In this document: positions 1 to 13,494 of the stretch, in pieces
Position numbering within the stretch: position 1 is the stretch's first letter
How the letters are laid out: every line of letters starts with the position of its first letter
Origin: Brachionus plicatilis
Lineage: Eukaryota > Rotifera > Eurotatoria > Ploima > Brachionidae
NCBI GenBank assembly: GCA_010279815.1
Contig: QEOQ01000041.1
Span: 747,048 to 811,047, forward strand
Length of the DNA: 64,000 nt
Direction of reading: 5' to 3'
The notes under the pieces: model-generated
The model's input: only the letters and a program-made list of their open reading frames with translations
Told to the model about the DNA's origin: nothing
Database searches by the model: none
Translations under genes and position numbers: made by a program

Positions 1-3000
1 AAGCCTTAAAAAAATTTACGTTTTTTTAGCGTTCTGAGACAGGTATACTCACAAACATTTAATCTTGTTGAAGTCAATATTTTTGCGTAATAATTAGCAT
101 TTTAAAATTGTTTGCAAATTTTGATTAAAAATTTAAACTTGTTTGACTTGGATCAAAAATTAGTTTTTATTGATCGTTTTATTTGACATTAAGCTACTGG
201 ATAAATTTACATTTGAACTTAATTTGCCTAGAATTTATTTCTTTTGTCTTAAGATTCTGAGATTAGCAAAATATTTTATCAAAACTTTCCATCTTTCAAA
301 AATATTTGATAGAAAACTTACTAGAAATAAGAAAATATTATTTTTCAGAACGCTTATGGTCCTTTTCTAAATGAAAATTTCTACAAAAATTTTGCTGAGA
401 CTTAAAAATTCACTGACACAGAACCAAATAAGATTCTTTGTTTAAATGCAAATTTGCAGGCCAAATAACAATAAGATTTTGGTGAGAATTAGCTGACAAA
501 TTTAAATTTTATTCAGTATGAAAAAAGGCTGAATTTAATAATTAAAAAAAAAAAGATAATTTAGTTTTTTTTATGTTTAAGAAAAAAAACTCCCTGAACT
601 AATTTTCGATTAAGCTTGGTTGATTATTTTCGATCTAAAAACTTAAAAGAATCCTTTTTGAATTTTAATAATCCGTTGAAAAAAAATTAATCAAAAAGAA
701 AAAAGAATTAAATTTACTTAATAAAACCAAAAAAAATTCTAATAAATCAGAAAAATTCAATAAAATAAAAGAGTTTTTTGCAAATTTTTTTATTTTAAAT
801 TAAATCATGATTATTCCTAAATTTTCAGTTTGGCAAAAACATTTAAAAAACAAAAAGCTATTTTTATTAAATATATGTATGTCAAATCCCTCAGAAAATT
901 TAATCCAGTTTTTCTAATAGTAATTTAACTGCGATTTTAGATTTTTTTTAAATCTAAATTTACATCTTAGCTTTTTGAATTTTTTCCATATTGATAATAA
1001 GTTTTATATAAAATTTAGCTTCTCTTCTAGACTTTTAACCTATACACAAACACTTTTGAGGCCAACTAATCGTTAAAAAAATATTATTCAGTTGACTTAG
1101 GCCTATTTTTTTAATTTATAAACTCAAAACCTAAGAAAATCATAGAAATGTCCTAATCCTTTATTGTGTTTGGTCCGACTTTTCGAATTACTCTATTGTA
1201 AAGGTGTTTTCTCGGCTAAAAAATTTAGTTCAAACAAAAGTGGCCAATTTAAACCTGTTAGTAAAAATTAAATAAATCTAATTATAGGTTAAAACTTATC
1301 TAAACAAAATGCTTATTAGTTCATTTCAAAAATAAGAATAATTTTATCTTTGTATTGAAATTCTAGAGTCTTTATCTATCAATTAATTAAGTATTTTGTT
1401 GTTAGGAATTAATATTATCTAAAAATGAAGTGCCATCATTTTCTAAAAATTTTACAGAGTTTTTTTTAAATTTTTTTCAGACAAATTAAATGACTTTTGA
1501 TTAAGAATTTGTACAAAACTCAGACTTAAATATAAATTCTCCTTTACAATTAATAATCAAATGACATTTAAAAAAATTAACTCCTAGTAAAAATTTGATA
1601 AATAACATGAAATTTTCTATAATGTTTGCTAGAAATCAAATATTAAGTAAATTTTACATCGACACACTTAGTGACATTTTCGCGTCTTTGCCACAATTAA
1701 TGTCAATCTCCATTTAGTAAAATGTCTCATGCAAGTTTTTTAGATGTTTTTGCCCGATACAAATGAAACCTTTGTTGTTAATTTAATTAACCGTAAATTC
1801 TTTAATTAAATTTGTGTTTGTGACCCGTGAGACAATTTAAAATAGCTTTGGAAAAAAGTTAATAAGACAAATGATTTTATTTTCAGCAATCAGCTGAGTA
1901 TTTCTACAAGTTATCCTCCGCAAGCATTTTCACTAGTTTCCTAAAAATAAACAATTTTTTCATAAAAACATATTTCAACTCGAAAGAGCTCTTGAAACTT
2001 AAATAAATCCTTTCAAGTAAATAACATTTAAACAAAAATATACTAAAGAAACAATCAAATTAAACTTTTTTTTCCAAGTTTCCTAATTGTTTGTAACACC
2101 AGTCTAAAATGAGAAATTTACTGTATATTTGACATTTTCGGGCTTCTCTTGACTTATTTTTGTTTAAAAACCTTTTTCAGTTTTAAAAAATCTTAGCCAG
2201 ATACATTTTCTCGTTCAACGTCTTCAATATGTCTAAAGAAAATAATTTCATGCAACCAATTTGCTTCATGTGGCTTCCATGTATGGATAAAGACCTATAA
2301 GTTAATTGATTAAAAGAAGTTTAGTTCTAGATATTTAAAAAAAAACTTAAGTACTATGCTTTGTATCCTAAGAGACAATTTAACATATTATATAAAAATA
2401 TATAAAATATCCTCACTTGACTGAAGTCTAGAATAGTTTTATTTACATGGAAAAGTTTTTTTTCAATTTATTTCATTAATTTTCCAAAGATATTTTTAGG
2501 CGTGTCGCTTGCTATCTAATGACCATCAAGATTTTTTTAATTATCCGAAATTTAACTCTAAAATTTATAAAAAAAAAAACTTCGCAGTTTAATTAAAAAC
2601 TGGTTTGTGTGATAAAAAATAATTAAACAAATTTTTTTTGTTCTTAAATCTTGTTTTAGACCTTAGGTGTATGCTATAGTCTGAAATTTGAATAAAAATA
2701 TAACTCCTAGGCTCAAGGCAAATTTTTTTTAAACAGCTTAAATTTAAAACAAAAGTCTCTAATTGAGTACTTTATAATAAAAAGCTGTTTATAAAAAAAT
2801 TCATAAAAGCAGTTACTATTTTAAGTTTTATTTTGAAAGTTTACTGATCTTTAAAATTTTAAAACGAATTGATGAAAAAAAATGTTGAAAGCTTATTAAA
2901 AGGAGAATACTGGAAAATTAAAATTAAAAAACTAATTAATAAAATTGTAAAATTACCTGAGTATATTAAAAAAAAAAATAAAAGCTAATTTATATTATCC

Positions 3001-4056
3001 GAACTTATTTGCCATTAAATTAAGCTTTAATCTTAAAATACTAACTTGTTCAAAATGAAAGCATTTAATAAAAATAAAATTTTTTAATTTGCTAATTTTT
3101 TTAAATCTTTTTTTAACAAATACCATTTTTTTAGTGCGGCTTACATTTCTACCACTGCTACTACCAAGTCCAAGTAAAAAATAATTTTTCAATACTCAAA
3201 AATCTGATTTTTTAAACAGGCAAACAATTAGTTTAGAACTAGTAGTAAACAAAATATGTATGCACAATACTTATAACTGGTTTTAAATTTTAACTCGGAT
3301 TTTAAGATATCCAAAAATAATTATTATGCCATTTATTTTTCGTATTTTTTTAATTTACCTGTTAAAGCCGTTGAAAATAGCTTGTTTATTTTAATTTTGC
3401 AAAATAATTTTGAATTATTGATGTAATAACATTTTAAAAGGTAAACAGGATTTTTTTTCAATGAACAAAAACTTAAACAAAACAAAAAAATTCAATTTTT
3501 CAAAGATTCTTGCTTGTTTGAGTAAAAAATAAAAACAAAATTTTTATTAATTAAACAATAAACGACTATACACATAAAATTCTGAAATAGAGTTGGTAAG
3601 ATCGCAAATCTCAAAAATATTACGCTTTATTACTGTAAATTAAATTTTTCGTTGTTGATTTTTGAATAAAACCAAAGTAAAATAAAACAAAAAATTTTAT
3701 ATCAATTTTTATTTTAGAAAAATTTGAAAATTTTTCGAATAAAAAATAAAAAGTTTATTTTTTAAAAAATCCTACTTTCTAGATTAAATTTTTATCTTGA
3801 TTTTTAAAAATTTTCAAAAAATTTTGAGAAAAAAAAATAAACAACTGCTTTTGCTCTGAAATTTTGTGATGAAAGTTAAACATTTAAATTTTGATTATTA
3901 ATAAAAATTAGCAAAATAAAACAAAAAAAAATTAACACATGTTTTTATTTTTAATTGTTGAATCTAATAGACACTAGGTTTGTTAAGCTTTATTTTATAG
4001 TGAAACGGAATCAAATTTGTTTCCTCTAATTAAATAAAACTAGTCTGATTAAAACT
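1..4056. other. AT-rich intergenic DNA
   Basis: No gene seen. The sequence is dominated by A and T homopolymer runs. The small open frames at 170-370 and 2995-3192 have biased, low-complexity content, no recognisable motif and no splice context, and look like chance. Near the right edge, TTTATT at 3989-3994 reads AATAAA on the minus strand, about 65 nt past the collagen stop codon, and is a plausible polyadenylation signal for that gene. Confidence 0.6.
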
Positions 4057-7000
4057 TTAATTGTAGTGATATCCTCTAACTCTGTAGTTAGAACTGTGAA
4101 GAGTCGATTCTCTCAAAGTGCACACTTTGCATCTACCTATTTGAGGCCTTATATTTCCTGCTTTGTAAGTATTCAATCTGATCGGGTCAAACTGTTCGTC
4201 TTGATTGACATTGGTCAACCAAAAACTAAGCAATGTGGCGTATTTGTTACAGTGTCCGGCAGCCTTGCATTCAATGTAAGGTACAGTCATGAACTCTTCA
4301 AGACAAGAGCCAGGCGACAACAAGTCTTGTCCACTTCCTTCTGCACCCTCAGCTCTGTTCATGACAAAACTATATCCTGTCCATAAATCAAGCCAACCAG
4401 CTGGACAGTCAGGAATAGATGAGTTTTGACTGTGAATGGCAACCACATTGCCTATAGACTCGCATGCCGAGCATCTGCTGATAAAGTCTTTAATTCTGTC
4501 TCCGTCAACTGGCTTCATGCTTGGAGTCATAGGTTCCGAGGTGGACAACCAATATGAATTGTCTTGGTCTTGAGCATAAGCGCACTTGTCATTTATGTCA
4601 CATCGTACCACGGGCATTGTTGAGAATCGCTGCATGCAACTTCCTGTTGAGCCAAGTTCTTGACCACTGGCACGAGCGTTGCCGTGGAGATTTAGCAAAG
4701 AATATCCGGTCCACAGTCGTACAGTGTCTAATGGACATTCGGGTGGTGACACTTTTTGACTGTGTCGGACAAACACATATCCCAAATCAATGGCTGTATC
4801 GGGGCCTTGAGGACCACGTTGACCTGGCGCACCTGGCGGACCTTGTAAACCAGGCAAACCAACTTGTCCTAATGGTCCAGGTCTTCCTGGAAGACCCATT
4901 AAACCTGCATCGCCTCTTTTTCCTTTTAATCCATTCGGTCCCGGTATTCCGCCATCTCCTCTCCTACCCTGGAATCCTTGCCGACCATTTAGTCCAGGCT
5001 CACCGGCATCGCCGGCCATGCCAGGATTGGGAATTATATCAGGTGCATAAGATTTACCCTCTACACCCATCGGACCTTTTCTACCTTTTGGTCCAAGTTC
5101 GCCTAGATCGCCTTTAAAACCTTTTGGACCTGGCGCTCCATCAAAACCTCTCAAGCCCGGATCACCGCGCAACCCTTTATCGCCAATTCTTCCCGGATAG
5201 CCTTTCAAGCCCTTGAAAAATCAAAATTATAAATTTTTTTTTTTCCAAATTAAATTTAAATTACAGTTAAGCCATCGAAGCCATCTTCTCCTTGAGTTCC
5301 CTTAAGCCCGATTATACCAGGCGTTCCCGGATATCCCGGTTCTCCTTTTCTACCAGGTAATCCAGGTATTCCTGGATAACCATAATCACCAATTGTACCT
5401 TTATCACCACAAAGTCCCCGTTCTCCAATTTCAGCATAAACGCTATTTCTAATGGGTTGTCCAGGATCACCTGGAATACCACGTCTGCCTGGTAATCCCT
5501 GTTCACCAATTTTGCCTCTATCACCAGGGAAGCCATCAAATCCTCTGTTTCCACGTTCTCCTTTATCACCATTAACTAAACGCAGCAACAAAAATTAATT
5601 AATTCTCCGGTTCACATTTTTATTGAGTTAAAATTTACTTGGAATAGCATCTTCTCCAGGCTGACCAGAATCACCGTACATTCCTTTTTCGCCCATTGGA
5701 CCAATTTCTCCATCAAGACCAGGCAAACCAGCTAAGCCTGGCCTTCCATCTAAACCATTATTTCCCGACTCACCTTTACGCCCTGATATACCTGGTTTGC
5801 CAATCATGCCCATCGGTCCATGTGAACCTACTGGACCTATCAGACCTTTTTCTCCCCTTCTGCCAGGAATACCAGGCAAGCCTGAGTCTCCGACTTCACC
5901 TTTTCTGCCAGATAATCCATCTTTACCAGAATAGCCAGCATCACCACGTTGACCTTTAAAACCAGGCCTACCAAATGAACCAGCATCGCCCATTTCACCC
6001 TTAAAGCCGCATAAACCGATAGGACCACGTGGACCTTGGGATCCTGGGTAGCCGATTTGACCTGGAACGCCTTCATCACCTTGTAGACCATACGGACCAG
6101 GATCTCCAGGAATTCCTGGGTAGCCTTTTGCACCCGGGTATCCTTCTTGACCAATGGATCCATTTTTGCCTGGTAATCCCTTGTCTCCTTTATCACCATT
6201 TTGTGGGGGCTCACCTTTGGGTGCTTGCCTTCCTGGTTCACCATCATCACCTCTAAATCCTCTATCTCCTTTTAGACCGACTGGTCCAATTTGACCGAGT
6301 TCACCTCTTGGACCCTCTTCTCCTCGAGTGCCTTTCAGACCATTAAATCCGTATTCTCCATTTTGGCCTTTTATTCCTTTCTCTCCATCTTGACCTCTTG
6401 GACCTCTTGGACCTCTTTGACCTTTGCTGCAAGGAATACATGGCTTTCCATCATCTCCTTTATCTCCTTTTAGTCCTGGAAAACCTGGCAAACCTGGTAA
6501 GCCATCCATTCCAGGGATTCCAACCAAGCTTTCACCAATATCTCCTCTATCACCTTTTGGACCACACTCACCAGGAATTCCTGGAAATCCTGGTTTTCCT
6601 GAACTTCCTTTTGGACCTTCTGGTCCAGGAAAACCAGGATCACCTGATTCGCCTTTTCTTCCATTTTTACCCAATAGTCCTTCTATGCCCTTTTCTCCAG
6701 CTCTGCCCGGAAAACCTGGCTCACCTGGCTCACCTGATAAGCCTTTGTCTCCTCTCTCACCATTTCTACCAAACGTTACATCGCCTTGTTGGCCTTTAAA
6801 ACCTGGCAGACCTGCAAATCCATCTCTACCAGGTTCGCCTGATATACCCTCAGGACCTGTATCACCTCTTTCACCAGGTAGACCAGGCATTCCAGGAACT
6901 CCATTTTCTCCTCTCGAACCTTTAAAGCCAGGCATTCCGGGAATACCTGGAAATCCTTTAACTGTTAATCCGGGATCACCAATTTCACCTTTATCACCGC

Positions 7001-10000
7001 ATTCACCGATAGGTCCATTTAGACCAGGATCACCTGGCATGCCAATAAAACCCGGTAAACCATTATCTCCTTGAATTCCTGCATATCCTTTTTGACCGAT
7101 TTCACCTGGTTGACCAAAACGACCTGGAAAACCTGAATCTCCTTTTATTCCCGGCAAGCCAAACAAGCCTATTTCACCAGGTTGTCCTTTTCGCCCATCG
7201 AAACCGGGCATTCCTGGGATTCCTGGCGAACCCTGATCTCCAGAATCACCGTAATCGCCTATTTTATCTGGTTCTTGATCTCCTGGTGGACCTTTATCTC
7301 CCTTATTACCCAAACAACCTTGATGACCAGGTAAGCCATCATCTCCATCAGGACCTCTTAAGTTTCCGAACGCATCATAACCCTTGTCTCCAACAGATCC
7401 TATAATTCCTTTTAATCCGGGTAAACCATTTTCACCTCTGTCTCCTATTTCACCCTTAATTAATAATAATTAATTTAACAATTTAATTTTAAAAAATTTT
7501 TGAAACAATTCCTACTTTGAATCCAGAAAAACCAATATCACCGTAAATACCAGAATCGCCTGGTATACCATATTCTCCATACTCTCCAGTCGGTCCCTTA
7601 TCACCAACATCACCTCTTTCTCCTTTTTGACCATTGATTGCATCTTTAGAAATAATATCTCCTGGGTCACCAGGTAATCCGGGAAGACCTAATAATCCGT
7701 CTAAACCGGGTAGACCCTTTACAAAAAATTTAAAAATAAAATTTTTGAATTATTTTTTTCTATTTTGCTAATTTACTGATATTCCCATTAAGCCCATTCT
7801 ACCATCATTACCAGCCGATCCTTTCTCACCAGCTGGACCGCATTCTCCTCTAGGTCCTCTAAATCCAGGCAAACCAGAAGGTCCTCGATAGCCAACATCT
7901 CCTTTGGAACCATTTTTTGGATTACAATTCTGACACTCATCTCCCTTCACTCCTTTTAAACCTGGTAGGCCATTTCTACCAGGTAAACCAGGAAAGCCCG
8001 GTGGACCATTTGAACCGGGATCACCTTTTTCGCCGTAAACTGTGCATGTTCCATCAAATGTCGGACAAATAAAGTTCGGATCACCTTGTTCACCGATATC
8101 ACCCAATTCTCCTTTTAGGCCAGGTCTGCCAGGTAGACCAGGGAAACCAATAGGACCTTCCGGACCATAAACATCGTCACCATTTAGACCGCGTTCTCCC
8201 TTTTCACCAGGCCATCCAGGCTGTCCAGCGTCACCTGGTATTCCTCTTGGACCTATGTCACCTTCGACACCTTTTTGACCTTTTATGACATAACCTGGTA
8301 GACCTTGAATACCAGGGAAGCCTCTGGCACCAGTCTGACCCTTGTCGCCTCTATCGCCTTTGAATCCAGGTAATCCATTTAATCCTCTTTGACCTGGTGC
8401 TCCAGGATAGCCCGGATCTCCGATCAGTCCTTGTGGAATCTTTTGAATTGACGAATTTGAATTTCGAATAATCTAAAAATTTATTTCATTATTTTCTTAA
8501 AAAAAAATATTAAATAATTTACCAATTGACCAGGAGCTCCAGGGTCACCTCTTATTCCCTTTGCACCACAATCTCCAATTTCACCTTTTTTACCATTCAT
8601 GCCTGGTTTACCTGGCATGCCGTCTTGACCACGACTACCTTTTTCACCAAATGGACCTTGAGGCCCAGGTTTTCCAGTTTTTCCCTTTAAATTTGTTATT
8701 TGATTAAAAATTAATAAAAATATTTATTTGTAAAAATTTTTAAATTTTTTAATCGTAAAAAAAACGTATAGGCTTAATCTTTAAATTTTAAAATACTATT
8801 GCCCATTCAGTATTCATAACGTTTTTAGGTTGTATCAATTTTTTTTTGAAAATTAAATTTTTGATATTTTTTGAAGAGAATCGATCTCTAATATTAATAT
8901 TTTTATTTTTTTTATGCCGCTACAAAATTAAGCATATTAACTTAATTATTGATTTTTTCGAAAATTTTTAAAAAAAATATCCAAATACTTTTACAAATAG
9001 AAAGAGATTATTAATATTAATATTTTTTAATGCTTTTTAAATATTTATTTCAGCTTTTAAAATAAATTTTTTAGTATGCCAATTTTTTTGATATTATCTA
9101 AAATTTCCAAAAAATAAAAAATAATCATTTTAAAGTTTTCTAATATTAAGTAAAAAAGGAAATTAAATAAAATAATGAAAGGAAAACACTAAGTTGTTGT
9201 TTATTATAATTTGTATATAATAATAAACTAAAATAGTTTCACGAAGATAAAGAGGAGATAAAAAGAAAATTTCAAAAAGTTTTATCTGTTTTTAAATCAA
9301 CTCTATCTGTTTTAAAAATCTAATCTAAGAAAAAAATATTTCGTTTTAACAGCTCAAGATATTTAAAACAAAAATTTGATTTAGATTTTCAATATTATTT
9401 TGATTTTCAATAGTGAAAATTTTTCAAAAAAGCGAATAATTTCTTTCTATCTGCAAAAGGTTGGACAACTTTTTAGAAAATCTTCGAAAAAATTAATAAC
9501 TGAGTTCATACCTTTATTTTTCTAGATGATTTAAAATTTCTGCCTTCAAATTAGATTAAAAATATAAACTCCAATGAACAATTTAAACTCTTGTATTAAA
9601 ACTATTTGTTGTTTAAAATTATTTTACAATGAATTAAGCTTTTGATTTTAATAAAAAAACATTATTTTTGTAAAGATAAATTTTTCCTATTTTAAAATTA
9701 TCTGACATCAAAGGCAAATATATTTTAAATATTCAAGAAATTTTAATGCTTGTTAACCTTCAAAATAAAAAACTTTTGAAAAAATCTCTTTAATTAGTTT
9801 TAAAATTTAAAATTTTTCCAAATAAAATGAATTGGACTTTAAAATCGCAAATTCAAATTTTTTTTAAAATAAATATCACTAAGTAGAAGATACTTACAAA
9901 TGGACCTGGTTCACCATAATCACCTGGAATACCTTTTGCTCCTGGTACACCATCAATACCCTTTTAAAAAAATAATTTATCAAATAAATAATGTCAAAAA

Positions 10001-11112
10001 TAGAATTAAGCTCAATTACTGGTCGACCCTGATCACCTGAATCACCAATATATCCTTTATCGCCCATGTTTCCCGGCTGACCTTTTGGTCCCTTGATTAC
10101 AATTGTTTGCACCACAGCTTTAACATAAAAGATTTAAAAAAAATCATGATGAGATGTGTATTTACAAATCGGTCTTTGATAAATAAAAGGCGGGCCTGGA
10201 TCACCAACATCGCCCTTTTGGCCCTTGGGTGCATCAATAGTTTCACCATAGTCTCCTTTTTCTCCTTTGGGACCCATAAAACCATCTGGACCCTTGATTT
10301 AAAATTTTCAAAAGAGTTTAAATCAATATTATTTGTTTGATCCTTACATCCGGACCGGCATCACCTCGAGGTCCTTGTTCTCCCTCATATCCAGGATAAC
10401 CTTTTATACCCTTGGATGAAAATTTAATTTAAAATAGCTCAGATTGTTCTTAAAAATCGTACTTCTGGGCCCACTTGACCTGGGTCACCTATATCTCCTT
10501 TATATAGTCTGACGTCAGTTTGCACTGGTATTACATCACCAGGTTCGCCTTTGGGGCCTTTTGGACTTGGAATACCTGGTTCACCATCTCTACCTGGATC
10601 ACCAAGAGATCCATCACCACCCAACTCACCCTTTTTTAATAAATTTAAAATATTTATAAAATTTTATAATTATTGTTGGTTACTTTAAAGCCGTCACATC
10701 CAGGAAGACCTTTTGCTCCCGTAGTTCCCGGCAGACCTGGTAGACCATCTCTGCCTGGCTTTCCAGGCAAGCCAAACAGACCCACCTCGCCCTTCTCTCC
10801 TCTTTGTCCTGTGGCTCCATAATTTCCCTGCTCTCCTTGAATTCCTTTTTCGCCTGGAAAACCTCTCGGACCTAATTCACCGTGTCTGCCAGCTTGACCG
10901 AACGGACCACGAAAGCCCATTTCACCTGTTTCTCCTTTGCCTGTGCATTTACATTTTCTGTCAACTCTTTGTTGATTGCCATATTGCTTTACAAATTTTA
11001 TAAACACGACCTTTATTAACTTAATTCTAAATTAACTTACGGCATTTGTGCAGCCCAAATGAACTAAAATTAACAAAATTGATAAATTGAGTATTTTCTT
11101 GTGAATTTTCAT
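4057..11112 (-). CDS. Type IV collagen alpha chain (alpha-1-like), 13 exons
   Basis: Basement-membrane network collagen, secreted. My exon model (minus strand, high to low): 11112-11041, 10986-10684, 10630-10463, 10410-10348, 10292-10166, 10117-10020, 9960-9898, 8684-8523, 8472-7777, 7716-7516, 7454-5639, 5575-5265, 5211-4057. All junctions are GT..AG, phases agree, and the sum is 5,235 nt or 1,744 aa, the usual family size. Exon 1 encodes a hydrophobic signal peptide of about 24 aa ending CTNA. Exon 2 has the 7S-type motif KCKC. A long, interrupted Gly-X-Y region follows with several RGD triplets. The C-terminal NC1 domain (about residues 1504-1744) has two C4 repeats with 12 cysteines. It keeps the SM and TYKAG contexts that match the Met and Lys of the sulfilimine cross-link. 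'Alpha-1-like' rests on this NC1 resemblance. One intron (8685-9897) is 1.2 kb; the rest are short. Confidence 0.95.
8685..9897 (-). other. Long intron of the minus-strand collagen gene
   Basis: At 1,213 nt this intron is about twenty times longer than its neighbours. It is AT-rich, and no ORF, terminal inverted repeat or transposon domain was seen in it. It could hold regulatory sequence or a decayed insertion. The flanking splice sites (TTT|GTAAGT and AAAG|GGA) keep phase 0. Confidence 0.6.
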
Positions 11113-13494
11113 CGCATTAATTAGTTTCTATTCCATTGAAAAATTTTGTCTATCTGATATCAAATTTTTTTAAATAATCTTCAAATTTTATGGTATTAAA
11201 AAAAAATTTATTTAAAATTTGAGTATTTTAAATTGAGGATGAAAAATGGTGATTTAAATATGAAAAAATAAAACAGCAGACTCTTAAGACTTTGTGCCAC
11301 CGGACCTACTCTGGATCAGCTGCTTTCACCGACTGGTCAGTTTGAATAAAATTTTTGATTTTTTTTGAATAGATATATATATATATTTTTTTGATTTTAA
11401 ATTGAGTATATAGCATATTAATAATAAAGGTAGCTGGTTCGAGCTTAGATAAAGTTTACATAATCGACTTTGCGTTAGCATGCTCGAACAAATCATAAAC
11501 TGATATTAAAAAAAATAATTCAATTACTAATCGCAAATTATACCATAGGTCTTTGAAGATACCAATTGGAATTGTTTGAATCAAAGATAGAATAGATAGA
11601 ACTCAAGTTGGAAAACAAGAATAATAAGATAAATAAAGGAATTGAAACCATGAAGAAAAAGGTTTAATTTAAATAACAGAATAATAAATTGTTAGCTAAA
11701 AAATAAAAATATATAAAAAAAGTAAACTATAGTATTCTACTGAAAGCTTCTTTGTTCTATCTAAGATTATTATGAAAGAAACAAAATGAATAACCGTAGC
11801 CTGCAAAATCATTAAATCATAGATAAATAATCTAGCTACATCCGATGCGCTATGGCATATAAATAAATAAAAAAAAAAGTTAGTTGAGATTAATCTATTA
11901 ATATTTATTAAATTTCAAAAATAAAAGTATAATAACAGATAATTCTCGATTGTAGGAATAGTATGGCTCGAGTTTCTTTTACTTTTTAGATAAATTAAAC
12001 TCTCAGAAAGTTTGCTAGGAATATAAATGCGAGATCAGTATTAGCTTTTAAGTTCTAATGCAAATTATGATCAAAAAAAGTATATTGCTCAAATACTAAC
12101 AAAACATAAGACTAATAAGGTTAACTTTTTACGGTGATTAAAAGATGAGTTTATTTTTAAGATAGAACCTTCTATGCCATGACTTGAATTCTTATAAAAT
12201 TCAAGCTCTGCTCGCTTCAGTCAGAATTTAATTTTAAAATTTGAAAAAAAACCAAGCTTTCATCCATCGCAATAAGCTGCTGCTTAATTCATCAATTTTA
12301 AATGATAAAATAGCGATTTACTTTAGGAGAAGATAGATTGATCTAATGAAAGATAAATAGATAAATAGATAAAATAAAATTTCTTTTTTCATTAATATAA
12401 CATTAAAAATTTTCCATAGCTAAACTTTAAAAGGTAGCTAAAATAATTTGATTTATTTGCCTCATAATTTAGCAATATTACTGCCGATTCTAGTTAATCT
12501 CGAGGAATTGCTTTTGTTGTGTTCATTTTTCTTCAAATTTTTAAATCAATCATTCTTTTGGAGTTTGAAATCGAGTAGTTCTCGACTAGTTTGGAATTAT
12601 TACAAAACTCTCTTGCTCAGATAGCTTTAAAATCAGAGAAATTTAGAGGAAATTTTAAAAATAAGTTAATAAACAGGCGTCTGTAGAGTGATATTTACAA
12701 TCTTGCTCAGCTTCACATATCTCATTACATTCAGTTTTGTTGTTTTTTTTACTAATATCAATTGGCCGTCGATCTTTTTTCTAAAGGATAACTTGCTTCT
12801 TTAGGTCTACCTTCCTCTAGATTAATTACACTATCTGTTTGAAATTAAAACAAGCGTTTAATTGCAAATTTTAATACAAACATAAATATTTAGGCTATAT
12901 TTGGCATAGATCTATTCAGCAGCAAGAATGCTCAATAGATCAATAAACAATTGGAAAAATATCAACATAAATGAATGCAGAATCGTCAATATAAGCTTAG
13001 AATCGGGCCGTAGATTGAGCCTTATCGGACCGTAAATAAACTTGTTTGATAAATTTATCAATAGTTAAGAAAGCCAGCCGCTTTAAAACCCGGTGCTTCT
13101 CGAATCTTTTAGATAAGAGTCTACATAAATTGCAAAAAAAAATTATAAAATTTTTTCTATTATTTAAATTGAATTTTTATTTAATTTTTTTTAAAAAAGC
13201 ATTTTTAGGCTAATGAAAGATTAAAGATTGATCCATTTTTGCATTTTTTTTTAAATGCATTGAAGCAATCAATTTAAATTAATCAATCTTCTGCTCCAAG
13301 AAATCAAATATTATTTGATTCTTCTGATATTTTTTACGAAAGTTAACTTAAAATTTTCGATTAAATTAATAATTTTTTTAGATGCTAATGCAATTGAAAA
13401 AAAATCTATTAGAGGCTAGTTTTTAGAAAAATTGAAGACAAGAAAAAAATTATTAAATTGTTTTCGTTATACAAAACGGAAATTGTGTGCAAAC
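11113..13494. promoter_or_regulatory. Shared intergenic region between divergent collagen IV genes
   Basis: 2,382 bp separate the two start codons, which are transcribed outward. This is the place for a bidirectional collagen IV promoter, as in vertebrate COL4A1/COL4A2 and the insect pair. A GC-richer patch at about 11,290-11,345 contains a CAGCTG E-box and could be the minus-gene 5' UTR or core promoter. A short (AT)n run lies at about 11,373-11,386 and GATA-rich repeats at about 12,340-12,375. No ORF was seen. The bidirectional promoter role is inferred from layout only. Confidence 0.5.

Noticed and set aside
4554..7074. Long plus-strand open frames opposite the minus-strand collagen (for example 4554-5117 and 6424-7074)
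   Set aside because: They are antisense shadows produced by the repetitive Gly-X-Y codons; the minus-strand frame carries NC1 and consistent splice phases.
11820..11880. Possible second copy of the A-tailed element (CGCTATGG followed by AAATAAATAAA)
   Set aside because: Only about eight bases are shared and the stems of the 25,827 fold cannot be formed.
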